Positions 8,511 through 16,422 of a DNA stretch of 36,032 nucleotides are shown one piece after another. Made by a program: the position numbers and the translations under genes. Positions within the stretch are counted from its first letter, which is position 1. Every line of letters begins with the position of its first letter. The DNA is from Taibaiella sp. (lineage in GTDB: Bacteria > Bacteroidota > Bacteroidia > Chitinophagales > Chitinophagaceae), in contig JACMPD010000206.1 of assembly GCA_014377675.1 (NCBI GenBank), forward strand, positions 1 through 36,032, read 5' to 3'. The notes under the pieces are model-generated. The model saw only the letters and a program-made list of their open reading frames with translations, did not search any database and was not told the origin of the DNA.

Positions 8511-9737
8511 CTACTCTTCAATAAAATCGAGGTCTTTACCAAACGTTTCCTCGGTCAGGAAAATTGCAATAGTACTGATGATCATAACAATAACACCTGT
8601 AATGGCGCCAGCCTGCACATAACCAACGCTACCTTTTAATGAATTAAACAAAATAATCATCAATGGCAGCGATCCCCTAACCATATTAGGAATAGTTGTT
8701 GCCGCCGTTGCTCTGAGGTTGGTGCCGAAATGCTCCGCGGCCATAGTCACAAACAGTGCCCAGAACCCGGTGCCAAAACCCAACAGTACACAAATATAAT
8801 ACATACTGTTCGCCGAGTTGTTGTTCGGGCTGAAGAAAAGATAAATACCCATAGCCGTGAAGGCGTAAAATATGTAAAGCGCTTTCTTGCGGCTTTTAAG
8901 CTCATGACTTAAAAACCCTATAAGCAGGTCGCCCAGCGAAATGGCTACATACGACAGCATAACTGCTTTACCAGTATCAACCGGATCCTTTATGCCAAAG
9001 CGCTCACCAAACTCCTTAGAAAACGTAATAAGAATGCCTATCACATACCAGGTAGGCAGACCAATAAGTATGGCCAGCAGATATTTTTTAAAGCGTTTCC
9101 GATTGGTGAAAAACATGAGAAAATCACCTTTTTTAACGGCTGAACTTTTAATATTTTCATACATGCCTGATTCAAATACGCTCACCCGAAGCATAAGCAG
9201 GCACAAACCCAGCCCGCCGCCTATAAAGTAGCAGATACGCCAGTTGGCGAATGTCTGAGATATAAAATAGGCTGCAACCGCACCGGTAAGGCCAACACCC
9301 GCCACAATGGAAGTGGCTTTACCACGTTTTTCTTTGGGTATCAGCTCGCTGACCAGCGTTATTCCTGCGCCAAGCTCACCGGCCAGGCCAACACCCGCAA
9401 TGAAACGGGCCAATGCGTATTGGTTAACTGTATGTACGAATCCGTTAGCGATATTTGCGAGGGAATAGAGTATTATGGAGCCGAATAGTACGCTTAGCCT
9501 GCCTTTTTTATCCCCTAATATACCCCACAATATGCCACCAAGTAACAGCCCGAACATCTGGATACTAATGATGAACTTACCGTCGGTGTCAATCAACTCC
9601 GCAGATAGGCCCATCTCTTTCAGGCTTTTTACACGTATTATATTAAACAGGAGCAGGTCATAGATGTCAACAAAATAACCTAATGCAGCTACAATTACGG
9701 GGATGCTTAGTAAACCTAAGGCTTTCTTTTGTTGCAT
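8511..9737 (-). CDS. MFS transporter (sugar/metabolite:H+ type)
   Basis: 408 residues, polytopic with about 12 hydrophobic segments. The loop between helices 2 and 3 carries the MFS signature A, GDKKGRLSVLFGS, and a related copy lies after helix 6. The helix 4-5 region reads ARFIAGVGLAGELGAGITLVSELIPKEKRG, which resembles the metabolite:H+ symporter/sugar porter branch. Substrate cannot be told from sequence. It starts 5 bp after the upstream dedA-like gene, so the two are co-transcribed, and the exported orphan downstream may be the third gene. Inner membrane location. Confidence 0.88.
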   Translation of the reverse strand: MQQKKALGLLSIPVIVAALGYFVDIYDLLLFNIIRVKSLKEMGLSAELIDTDGKFIISIQMFGLLLGGILWGILGDKKGRLSVLFGSIILYSLANIANGFVHTVNQYALARFIAGVGLAGELGAGITLVSELIPKEKRGKATSIVAGVGLTGAVAAYFISQTFANWRICYFIGGGLGLCLLMLRVSVFESGMYENIKSSAVKKGDFLMFFTNRKRFKKYLLAILIGLPTWYVIGILITFSKEFGERFGIKDPVDTGKAVMLSYVAISLGDLLIGFLSHELKSRKKALYIFYAFTAMGIYLFFSPNNNSANSMYYICVLLGFGTGFWALFVTMAAEHFGTNLRATAATTIPNMVRGSLPLMIILFNSLKGSVGYVQAGAITGVIVMIISTIAIFLTEETFGKDLDFIEE

Positions 9738-9742
9738 ATAAA

Positions 9743-10396
9743 TTAATTCTGTTTGACTGACGCTTTACTTCTGCCGAAAAACATTTTAAATAGTACCGGA
9801 CCGGTAGTTACTACAATTAAACCAATGACAATTATCTCCAAATTTTTCTTTACCCATTCTATCTCACCAAGCAGATAGCCAGCCATAATCATAGATATAA
9901 CCCATGCCAGGCAACCGAGTATGTTAAAACGAAGGAATTTTTTATAATCCATATCCACCATTCCGGCAACAATAGGCGCAAATGTGCGTACAATAGGCAG
10001 GAAACGGGCGAAGAAAATGGCCATGCCTCCCTTGTTCTCATAAAATTCATGCGCCTGCTCTATATATTTCTTCTTAAACAACAGGGAGTCAGGCCGCTTC
10101 ATTAGCAAATGGCCCGATTTATTACCAAACCAATACCCTACAAGGTTGCCCAATATACCAGCAACAGAAATTAACGTAATCCAGTATACCAAATTAACTG
10201 CAGCATTGCCAAACGGCGAAAGAGAGTTGGCGATGATCATGCCGGTAATAAACAATAAGGAATCGCCGGGGAGAAAAAAGCCAACAAATAAGCCTGTCTC
10301 AGCGAATATTACAAACATAACAATATAAAGGCCGCCGTGAGCATTGATCCATTCAGCGTTTGTTAGGTTTTTAAATATATCTAGTATGATATGCAT
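9743..10396 (-). CDS. DedA-family membrane protein (VTT domain)
   Basis: 217 residues with about five hydrophobic segments. Family marks are FVGFFLPGDSLLFITGMI near the N-terminus and FFARFLPIVRTFAPIVAGMVDM in the middle, the acidic/PGD and double-Arg motifs of DedA proteins. Members include undecaprenyl-phosphate flippases and proteins needed for membrane potential and envelope integrity; which role applies here is not decidable. First gene of a probable dedA-MFS operon with 5 bp spacing. I avoid a specific gene symbol because bacteria often have several paralogues. Confidence 0.9.
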   Translation of the reverse strand: MHIILDIFKNLTNAEWINAHGGLYIVMFVIFAETGLFVGFFLPGDSLLFITGMIIANSLSPFGNAAVNLVYWITLISVAGILGNLVGYWFGNKSGHLLMKRPDSLLFKKKYIEQAHEFYENKGGMAIFFARFLPIVRTFAPIVAGMVDMDYKKFLRFNILGCLAWVISMIMAGYLLGEIEWVKKNLEIIVIGLIVVTTGPVLFKMFFGRSKASVKQN

Positions 10397-10469
10397 GTGG
10401 TGATTTTATTCGGTAAAATTAATTTAAATAAAAGGGAAAAAGACAAAGTCAACTTTGCTGAAGAAATTA

Positions 10470-10922
10470 TTAATTTACATATTTATTTCTTCTGCGCCTT
10501 TTTATAAGTGAAGAGACCTCTCTGAACGAAATTGAAAAATACCAGAACGCAAGCGCTACCCCGGTCACCATAAAAAAGGTGTCCAAAATTCCCACTTTAG
10601 TGAAGCCTTTGCCCAGTATTACTTCTAAATACTGTTCTTTGATGCGCATGTTAGCATAGAAATAACTATATAACCCAACCCAAGCGATGATAGATATGAG
10701 GGCAAGCCACCTTTCTGCTTTTAACTTCCCGGAGAACTTAAGAAAAAAATGAGCGAAGGCACTCATTAACTGATACTTCATCAGGAACAGCATCACCTTG
10801 TGATAAACGGCTCCCTTTCTGTCAAATATATAAAAAGCAACTATAATAAGAATGCTTTGTACCACCGGGTCTATTATCTTTATCACCTTGGTGTAGTCTA
10901 TCGGTTCGTTCTTTTTTGCCAT
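10470..10922 (-). CDS. Small integral membrane protein of unknown function
   Basis: 150 residues with four hydrophobic segments (about 20-33, 44-60, 70-90 and 112-130) and a very basic tail, SLIKRRRRNKY. No signal peptide and no motif that I recognise. It is divergent from the nucleotidyltransferase gene across an 80-bp gap that contains a perfect inverted repeat. The 73-bp gap to dedA leaves open whether it leads that operon. Confidence 0.7.
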   Translation of the reverse strand: MAKKNEPIDYTKVIKIIDPVVQSILIIVAFYIFDRKGAVYHKVMLFLMKYQLMSAFAHFFLKFSGKLKAERWLALISIIAWVGLYSYFYANMRIKEQYLEVILGKGFTKVGILDTFFMVTGVALAFWYFSISFREVSSLIKRRRRNKYVN

Positions 10923-10939
10923 TACTGGGGTAAATTGTG

Positions 10940-10980
10940 CGCTAAAGTATCATTTTTTTTCAATCATTTACACTTTAGCG
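10940..10980. promoter_or_regulatory. Perfect 9-bp inverted repeat in a divergent promoter region
   Basis: CGCTAAAGT at 10940-10948 and ACTTTAGCG at 10972-10980, with a 23-nt AT-rich spacer. The element sits between the start codons of two divergent genes (10922 minus, 11003 plus), 17 and 22 bp away. Each arm, read toward its gene, contains ACTTTAG, close to a -7 element, so this may be a pair of facing promoters or an operator serving both genes. Confidence 0.45.
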
Positions 10981-11002
10981 ATAATAGTCTAATTTCACAG
11001 CT

Positions 11003-11725
11003 ATGAAAGCCATGTTATTCGCAGCGGGTTTAGGCACCCGTTTGAAGCCATTTACTGATGCAGCACCAAAGGCCTTAGCTGTAGTGGGCGATAAAACATT
11101 GCTTGAATTAAACATAAGATACCTGCATAAAGCGGGGATAGATGAAATAATTGTAAATGTCCACCACTTTGCAGGTATGATTGAAAATTTCCTGGATGAT
11201 AATGATGGATTTGGAAGTAACATCACCATTTCTGACGAAACAGAGCAGGTACTGGAAACCGGCGGCGGCCTTAAAAAAGCCGCGTACTTTTTTGAAGGTG
11301 ATCAGCAATTTGTGGTAATGAATGTGGATGTACTTACCAACCTTGACCTGCCGGCTATGATAAACGCACACAGGGCTACTGCTTCGGTGGCTACTTTGGC
11401 TGTTATGAAACGGGACTCTTCCCGTCAACTGTTGTTTAATAACGATATGCAGCTATGTGGCTGGCGCAACAAAGTAACAGGGGAAGAGAAAACTGCTATA
11501 GCTGCAAGCGAAACATCAGAATATGCTTTTTCGGGAATACAGATATTATCTAATAAAATATGGCAAAACGAGGACTTTGAAGGCAAATTTTCTTTAATAG
11601 ATCTCTATCTTAACGCTGCAAAAACAAATAAGATTACAGGCTATAACCATACCGGCGATACATTTATAGATGTGGGCAAGCCCGAAAGCATAGAGTTGGC
11701 GCGAAAAATGCTCACAGGTGTTTAA
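11003..11725 (+). CDS. Sugar-1-phosphate nucleotidyltransferase (MurU/mannose-1-P guanylyltransferase-like)
   Basis: 240 residues. The N-terminus has the nucleotidyltransferase signature FAAGLGTRLKPFTDAAPKAL, followed by the metal-binding region VMNVDVLTNLD and a C-terminal GDTFIDVGKPESIELARK. Length matches single-domain members such as MurU, which makes UDP-MurNAc from MurNAc-1-phosphate and UTP in cell-wall recycling, or short GDP-mannose pyrophosphorylases. MurU is usually next to the kinase AmgK, which is absent here, so the sugar is undetermined. Cytoplasmic. It is divergent from a membrane-protein gene and convergent with the SanA-like gene, whose stop is only 3 bp away. Confidence 0.85.
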   Translation: MKAMLFAAGLGTRLKPFTDAAPKALAVVGDKTLLELNIRYLHKAGIDEIIVNVHHFAGMIENFLDDNDGFGSNITISDETEQVLETGGGLKKAAYFFEGDQQFVVMNVDVLTNLDLPAMINAHRATASVATLAVMKRDSSRQLLFNNDMQLCGWRNKVTGEEKTAIAASETSEYAFSGIQILSNKIWQNEDFEGKFSLIDLYLNAAKTNKITGYNHTGDTFIDVGKPESIELARKMLTGV

Positions 11726-11728
11726 GCG

Positions 11729-12370
11729 TCATGGCATATCTATCTTATCGCCATAGAATTTGGCCTGCTTGTTCAGTATCAGGTCAAGCAACATTTTTAT
11801 TCTTGCAAATTTCTCCCTGATTGTGGCAGACCAGTACAAGTTGCCATCTGCAGCACAAAAAGCAACTGTGTTTAGGTTTTTATGATTGGCTATAAATAAG
11901 GCGCGCTGGTTATGAAAGGTCTGGGAAATAATTGTAAAAGAACTCTGCCCAAAAATATCCCGGCACCTTAAAATGCTGTCAAGGGTTCTGAAACCGGCAT
12001 TGTCCATATAAATATGACTTTCAGGTACCCCCCGCTCTATCAGGTCATTTTTCATCAGCAACGGCTCGTTATAAAACTGGGTACTGTTATCACCGCTTAC
12101 TATTATGTAGTCAACTTTACCTGCCATATAGAGCGCCACAGCGGCATCAATTCTGTTTTGATAATATTGATTAACTATTTTCCTGGCTTTATCCATGTAC
12201 TTGGCTGTACCCAGCAGCAGCCCTACCTTATTTTTGGGCACCGACTTAACATTATAAAAGAGCTGCGCCCTTGTATTTTTAACCACGTAATAGTTCGCAA
12301 CAAATATAACAGCCATTAATATAACTGATAATAATATTGCCAGCCGCCATATCCTCATTAATACTAACAT
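11729..12370 (-). CDS. SanA/YdcF-like DUF218 membrane-anchored protein
   Basis: 213 residues. One N-terminal transmembrane helix (residues about 8-27), then a DUF218-type alpha/beta domain: VGLLLGTAKY, YYQNRIDAAVALYMAGKVDYIIVSGDN, GVPESHIYMDNAGFRTLDSI and IISQTFHNQRALFIA. This order matches SanA, which in Escherichia coli affects vancomycin exclusion at high temperature and envelope barrier function; the biochemical activity is unknown. An alternative ATG at 12358 would remove four residues. It is convergent with the nucleotidyltransferase and there is no operon partner. Confidence 0.85.
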   Translation of the reverse strand: MLVLMRIWRLAILLSVILMAVIFVANYYVVKNTRAQLFYNVKSVPKNKVGLLLGTAKYMDKARKIVNQYYQNRIDAAVALYMAGKVDYIIVSGDNSTQFYNEPLLMKNDLIERGVPESHIYMDNAGFRTLDSILRCRDIFGQSSFTIISQTFHNQRALFIANHKNLNTVAFCAADGNLYWSATIREKFARIKMLLDLILNKQAKFYGDKIDMP

Positions 12371-12536
12371 TTAAAACAGGTGGAAAAGTACGAAAAAAAT
12401 AGTGATAAACACATACCCATTTTAGTTAAAAAATATTAATATCAATTATTATCCGCAGCCTCTTATGCCACTGGTGCGTCTGTTTCTTAAAAGCAAGGCA
12501 TAAAACCACTTTTTATAACCGCTCAATTAAATGGCA

Positions 12537-12564
12537 TTGTGATACTTTTTAAAAAGTATTTTTG
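12537..12564 (+). promoter_or_regulatory. Candidate promoter for argS
   Basis: TTG at 12537-12539 and TATTTTTG at 12557-12564 (TAnnTTTG), 17-nt spacer, 16 bp before the chosen ATG. If real, the GTG start at 12539 in the ORF track lies inside the promoter and cannot be used. Confidence 0.45.
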
Positions 12565-12580
12565 CACAAACATATCTTCA

Positions 12581-14380
12581 ATGACTATTGCCGCTCAACT
12601 AAAATCCGCTGTTCAAAGTGCATTCGGAAAATTATTCCCTGACGCTGATCTGACTAACGCCACAATTACCATTAACCAAACCAAAGCCGAATTTACAGGC
12701 GATTACACGGTGGTTTTATTCCCTTTTGTAAAGGCGCTGAAAATGAAACCTGATGCGCTGGGCGTTACAATAGGTGACTACCTTGTCGCCAATACCAGCC
12801 TTTTTCAATCTTATACTATTGTTGCGGGGTTCCTTAACCTGAGCGTTAAAGACAGTTGCTGGACCCATTTTTTGCTGAACAACTTCAATAATGCGCACTT
12901 CGGCGAAAAAAACAACACCGACCACCGGGTGATGGTGGAATACTCTTCCCCGAATACTAATAAACCATTGCACTTCGGCCACCTGAGAAATATATTTCTC
13001 GGCGCCGCGGTTTCAGAAATATTGAAAGCAAACGGCAACCAGGTTATTAAAGCAAATCTGATTAATGACAGGGGTATACACATTTGCAAATCAATGCTGG
13101 CCTGGGAAAAACACGCTAACGGCGCTACCCCTGAAAGCAGCAGTATGAAGGGCGACCACCTGGTGGGCTATTACTATGTAAAGTTCAACGACATGTTGAA
13201 GCTTGAAGTTGCGGAGCTGATGGCCACCGGCATGGAAAAAGATAAAGCTGAGAAAGAAGCACCAGTAATGCATGAAGCGCAGGAAATGCTGCGTAAATGG
13301 GAGGCGGGCGATGAAGAAGTAAGGGGGCTTTGGCTTAAAATGAATGGCTGGGTATATGAGGGCTTTGATAAAACATATAATAAACTTGGCATCACCTTTG
13401 ACAAAGTGTATCATGAAAGCAATACCTACCTGCTGGGCAAGGAACTGGTGGAGAGCGGTTTGCAGAAAGGCGTGCTGTTCAAAAAAGAAAACGGATCTAT
13501 CTGGGTTGACCTTACGGACGCGGGTCTTGATGAAAAACTGCTGCTTCGCGGCGATGGCACCTCGGTATATATAACGCAGGACCTGGGTACAGCAAAGCTT
13601 AAATATGACGACTTCCACCTCAACCAATCGATATATGTGATAGCTGATGAGCAAAACTACCACATGCAGGTACTGAAAATAATACTGGGTAAAATGGGAG
13701 AGCCGTGTGCTGACACCATTCACCACCTTTCTTATGGCATGGTGGAGCTGCCGAGCGGCAGAATGAAAAGCAGGGAAGGAACTGTGGTTGATGCTGACGA
13801 TATGGCCGATGAAATGATAGCGTTGGCTAAAGAACAGACAGAACAATCAGGAAAAACGGAAGGCTTTGCACCTGGTGAGTTGGATAAGCTGTATGAAACA
13901 ATAGGTCTGGGCGCGCTGAAATTTTACCTGCTGAGGGTTGACCCTAAAAAGAAGATGATTTTTGACCCTAAAGAGTCAATTGACCTGCACGGGTTTACCG
14001 CTACATTTATACAGTATGCCCACGCCCGTATCTGTTCTATTTTGCGTAAAGAGCAAATAGTCTACATGCCGGAAAGCATTCATTTTCAATCTTTTACACT
14101 GAATGATGCTATATTGCCGCTTGAAAAAAATATGATCAGGCACCTGGAACAATACCCGGCAATATTAGAAGCCGCCGCTAAGGAACTTAACCCCTCTGAA
14201 ATATGCAATTATGCGTTTCAGCTTGCACAGCACTTTAATTCGTTCTATTCTGAACACAGCATAGCCAATGCGGAAAACGATGAAAAGAAACAACTGAGGC
14301 TGATGATGGTGGTAATGACAGGTGCTGTATTGCGGCACTCGCTCCATTTGCTCGGAATAAAACTGCCGGAAAAAATGTAA
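12581..14380 (+). CDS. argS: Arginyl-tRNA synthetase
   Basis: Charges tRNA-Arg with arginine in the cytoplasm. I choose the ATG at 12581, giving 599 residues; the track's GTG at 12539 overlaps the probable promoter and adds an atypical leader. An N-terminal additional domain (about 1-110) precedes the class I catalytic core with the HIGH motif as HFGH (131-134, in PLHFGHLRN). The KMSKS counterpart is MKSREGT (395-401), the usual degenerate form in ArgS. The anticodon-binding helical domain (ALKFYLLR and LPLEKNMIRHLEQYP regions) ends in the typical LLGIKLPEKM. Single gene, followed by an unusual repeat block. Confidence 0.97.
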   Translation: MTIAAQLKSAVQSAFGKLFPDADLTNATITINQTKAEFTGDYTVVLFPFVKALKMKPDALGVTIGDYLVANTSLFQSYTIVAGFLNLSVKDSCWTHFLLNNFNNAHFGEKNNTDHRVMVEYSSPNTNKPLHFGHLRNIFLGAAVSEILKANGNQVIKANLINDRGIHICKSMLAWEKHANGATPESSSMKGDHLVGYYYVKFNDMLKLEVAELMATGMEKDKAEKEAPVMHEAQEMLRKWEAGDEEVRGLWLKMNGWVYEGFDKTYNKLGITFDKVYHESNTYLLGKELVESGLQKGVLFKKENGSIWVDLTDAGLDEKLLLRGDGTSVYITQDLGTAKLKYDDFHLNQSIYVIADEQNYHMQVLKIILGKMGEPCADTIHHLSYGMVELPSGRMKSREGTVVDADDMADEMIALAKEQTEQSGKTEGFAPGELDKLYETIGLGALKFYLLRVDPKKKMIFDPKESIDLHGFTATFIQYAHARICSILRKEQIVYMPESIHFQSFTLNDAILPLEKNMIRHLEQYPAILEAAAKELNPSEICNYAFQLAQHFNSFYSEHSIANAENDEKKQLRLMMVVMTGAVLRHSLHLLGIKLPEKM

Positions 14381-14388
14381 GCGTTCCG

Positions 14389-14500
14389 CAAATCCAAAAA
14401 ATAAAAATCCAAATCCAATAGAAAATCCAAAAAATAAAAATCCAAATCCAAGGGAAAATCCAAAAATAAAAATCCAAGAGAAATCCAAAAAATAAAAATA
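14389..14500. repeat. Tandem repeat of a ~33-bp AT-rich unit
   Basis: Four consecutive copies of a unit built on AAATCCAAAAAATAAAAATC. Copies at 14389-14421 and 14422-14454 are both 33 bp and differ at only a few positions; the third (14455-14480) has lost an AAATCC segment and one A; the fourth (from 14481) diverges into the adjacent hairpin. It lies in the 224-bp gap between convergent argS and lpxK. Minus-strand ORFs here (14165-14527 and others) only reflect the periodicity, encoding repeating FWIF/FLDF peptides. Confidence 0.85.
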
Positions 14501-14501
14501 A

Positions 14502-14543
14502 AAATCACAAAGCATGTATATTAACAAATACGCTTTGTGATTT
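14502..14543. terminator. 12-bp hairpin inside the argS-lpxK repeat block
   Basis: Perfect stem AAATCACAAAGC (14502-14513) / GCTTTGTGATTT (14532-14543) with an 18-nt loop. It lies between convergent genes and could end both transcripts; there is no clean T-run on plus, while the minus strand runs into TTTTTATTTTTATTTTTT after the stem, a good T-tract for lpxK transcription. Confidence 0.6.
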
Positions 14544-14593
14544 GGATTTTGAACTAAGGACTTGGAATTTGGAACCTGGAATTTGGAATTTTA
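14541..14593. repeat. TTTGGA-rich arm, inverted relative to the upstream tandem repeat
   Basis: Contains CTTGGAATTTGGAACCTGG and GGAATTTGGAATTTT, that is, repeated GGAATTTGG. These are approximately the reverse complement of the AATCCAAATCC segments on the left of the hairpin, so the whole 14389-14593 block forms one long imperfect inverted repeat around the 12-bp stem. Confidence 0.65.
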
Positions 14594-14604
14594 AAACTGG
14601 AGCT

Positions 14605-15744
14605 TTATACCTCGTAGGTGATCTGGTTTTGGGGTGGGCCGAAACCAAATGCATCATTGTTTTCTATTACGGCCTGCTCTACATATCTGTATACTAGCTC
14701 TGCCAATTCAGGGTAGCGGCCAAAAAGTACTGAAACCTTTACCGGCATAATGGCAATGGTAATACCCCACTCCGCCAACTTAGCCATGTACAGTTGCAGC
14801 CTCGCAGCGTCTTTTTCGGTTGTAATGATAATTTTATTTGTTGCATTGCGGTTGTCGTACGCCGCTTTTATTTCTTCCAGATCCTTGGTTACAAAATAGT
14901 GATGGTCGTTATATGTGAGGGTGTGCACGTCTGCCACTATATTTTTTAGAAATGCCTCAAGCGGCTCCGGGCGGGCTATCCCCACCACCAATATCGCACT
15001 TTTACCTGCTATATCTAAGGGTTCTTTGGTGAAAAAATCATACGGGGTAAAATAATCAATACCTGTAAAAAATACTTTCTGACCCGGTAATGGGTTGATG
15101 TGTGTCGTAATTTCGTCAGCCTGAACCTGTGTAAGGTTGGCCGGACACTTGGAAACGATAATTACATTTGCCCTCTTATAGGCACTCCTCCCCTCCCTCA
15201 GGTTGCCGAAAGGAAGTATAAAATCTTTATAAAATGGCTGCGAACAATCGGTGATGAGTATATTAAGTCCGGCTTTTACGGAGCGGTGCTGGTAGGCATC
15301 ATCAAGCAAAATAAGATCAGTTTCAGGGCGGCGCTGCAGCAGGGCAGGTATGCCGGTGAGGCGCTCTTCCGCCACACAAACCACTACTTCCGGATATTTC
15401 ATAAAAAACTGCATAGGTTCGTCACCTATTCTCAGTGCATTCGCTTTTTCGTCAGCAATCAGGAACCCCTTGGTGTAACGTTTGTACCCCCGGCTCATGG
15501 TAGCCACCTTGTACTGATATTTCAACAGGTCTATCAGAAACTCTATATGGGGTGTCTTGCCTGTGCCGCCGGTTGAGAGGTTGCCAACTGATATAATGGG
15601 CACGCTGAAACCAATGGAAGTAAAAAACTTTACATCATACATACGGTTGCGCAACCAAACCAGCGCACCATATATAAGCGTAAAAGGGTATAAGCCCAGC
15701 CTTAAAACCGAAACTATGTAGAATAGAAAACTATTTTCACTCAT
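14605..15744 (-). CDS. lpxK: Tetraacyldisaccharide 4'-kinase (lipid A synthesis)
   Basis: Phosphorylates the 4' position of the lipid A disaccharide precursor using ATP at the inner membrane. 379 residues, a little longer than the Escherichia coli enzyme. An N-terminal hydrophobic helix (about 8-30) is followed by the Walker A loop GNLSTGGTGKTP (54-65), then LILLDDAYQHRSVKAGLNILITD and FGNLREGRSAYKRANVIIVSKCP, all characteristic of LpxK. The C-terminus (after KVSVLFGRYPELAELV) extends by about 30 residues. Monocistronic, convergent with argS. Together with kdsB 10 kb away it shows that a Kdo-lipid A outer membrane is made. Confidence 0.95.
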   Translation of the reverse strand: MSENSFLFYIVSVLRLGLYPFTLIYGALVWLRNRMYDVKFFTSIGFSVPIISVGNLSTGGTGKTPHIEFLIDLLKYQYKVATMSRGYKRYTKGFLIADEKANALRIGDEPMQFFMKYPEVVVCVAEERLTGIPALLQRRPETDLILLDDAYQHRSVKAGLNILITDCSQPFYKDFILPFGNLREGRSAYKRANVIIVSKCPANLTQVQADEITTHINPLPGQKVFFTGIDYFTPYDFFTKEPLDIAGKSAILVVGIARPEPLEAFLKNIVADVHTLTYNDHHYFVTKDLEEIKAAYDNRNATNKIIITTEKDAARLQLYMAKLAEWGITIAIMPVKVSVLFGRYPELAELVYRYVEQAVIENNDAFGFGPPQNQITYEV

Positions 15745-15872
15745 GCGCCAACGATACTTTAATCATTCAAAGGTCGGATAATAGGGGAAAGCGGCACAAA
15801 TAATTTACTATACCGCACGGGCGTAATATCAATAATCATTGCTGGTGAATGAGTAGCGGAGGCTTTTGTAGC

Positions 15873-16234
15873 TCAGTATTTCACTAGCCTGCCATTTTGC
15901 AGCAGCCCGGCTGAGGTATAGATTGAATAAAGATATACTCCCGTGGGCAGGGCGCTGACATCTATTGCGTCTTTGGGGAGCGGTAAGGGGCTGGCTGAGC
16001 ACTTTACCACCCAGATTGTCGTTTATGATGATGCGGATGCCGGGAAGTTGTAGCTGACGCTGACTGTATAGAAACTGTAAAGCCGCCATCAGGTGTTGCT
16101 GTTACCGCAGTAGGGAACTTATAACTACGCTCTCCCCTTATTACCTTCAGCCACAGCATAGCAGGCTCCGTCACCTGCCCGCGCACCCCGCTGCCGCACA
16201 GTAACAAAATTATAATTATCAGATGCTTTAGCAT
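15873..16234 (-). pseudogene. Shattered remnant of a T9SS-secreted protein (signal peptide plus sorting domain)
   Basis: The start at 16234 encodes a signal peptide (MLKHLIIIILLLCGSG, then VRGQ) and then LWLKVIRGERS and ATPDGGFTVS, the opening of secreted proteins with GGS/TPDGG repeats. Shortly afterwards the reading frame changes and type A type IX sorting-domain pieces appear in three frames: YTVSVSYNFP, then GIRIIINDNLGGKVLSQPL, then DAIDVSALPTGVYLYSIYTS ending in LVKY and TGA at 15875-15873. The bulk of the cargo is missing, so there was a large internal deletion plus at least two frameshifts in the sorting domain. The two ORF-track pieces (15829-16089 and 16004-16309) are parts of this relic. 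Very unlikely to make a functional product. Confidence 0.75.
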
Positions 16235-16422
16235 AGAATAAAGGTAATAAAAATGTGTGGTTGTTGTTATATTGGGGTTCAGGTGTGCCATAGTACCGAA
16301 GTGTGGCACAACTCCGGCGTTTGTGTGCCGGGAAAGAGGTTTTGCGGCATAGCATTTACCTAACGAATTAATGCATGTTATTCAATGAATATACAGGAAA
16401 AAATTGGCCTTGCATCTATGTT

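Noticed and set aside
12539-12580. GTG start for argS
   Set aside because: It falls inside the candidate promoter and adds an atypical leader; the ATG at 12581 fits the family length.
13091-13846. 251-residue minus-strand ORF opposite argS
   Set aside because: It is fully inside argS, which has clear class I synthetase motifs; this is an antisense shadow.
14389-14500. Regular repeats that might be a CRISPR array
   Set aside because: Units are directly adjacent with no unique spacers, the unit is AT-rich and low complexity, and no cas gene is near.
14165-14527. Minus-strand ORF with repeating FLDF/FWIF peptides
   Set aside because: It overlaps the end of argS and the tandem repeat; the periodic peptide arises from the 33-bp repeat and has no other support.
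15829-16089. 86-residue ORF treated as a separate gene
   Set aside because: Its matching part is one frame of the broken sorting domain; it has no start context and is part of the pseudogene.
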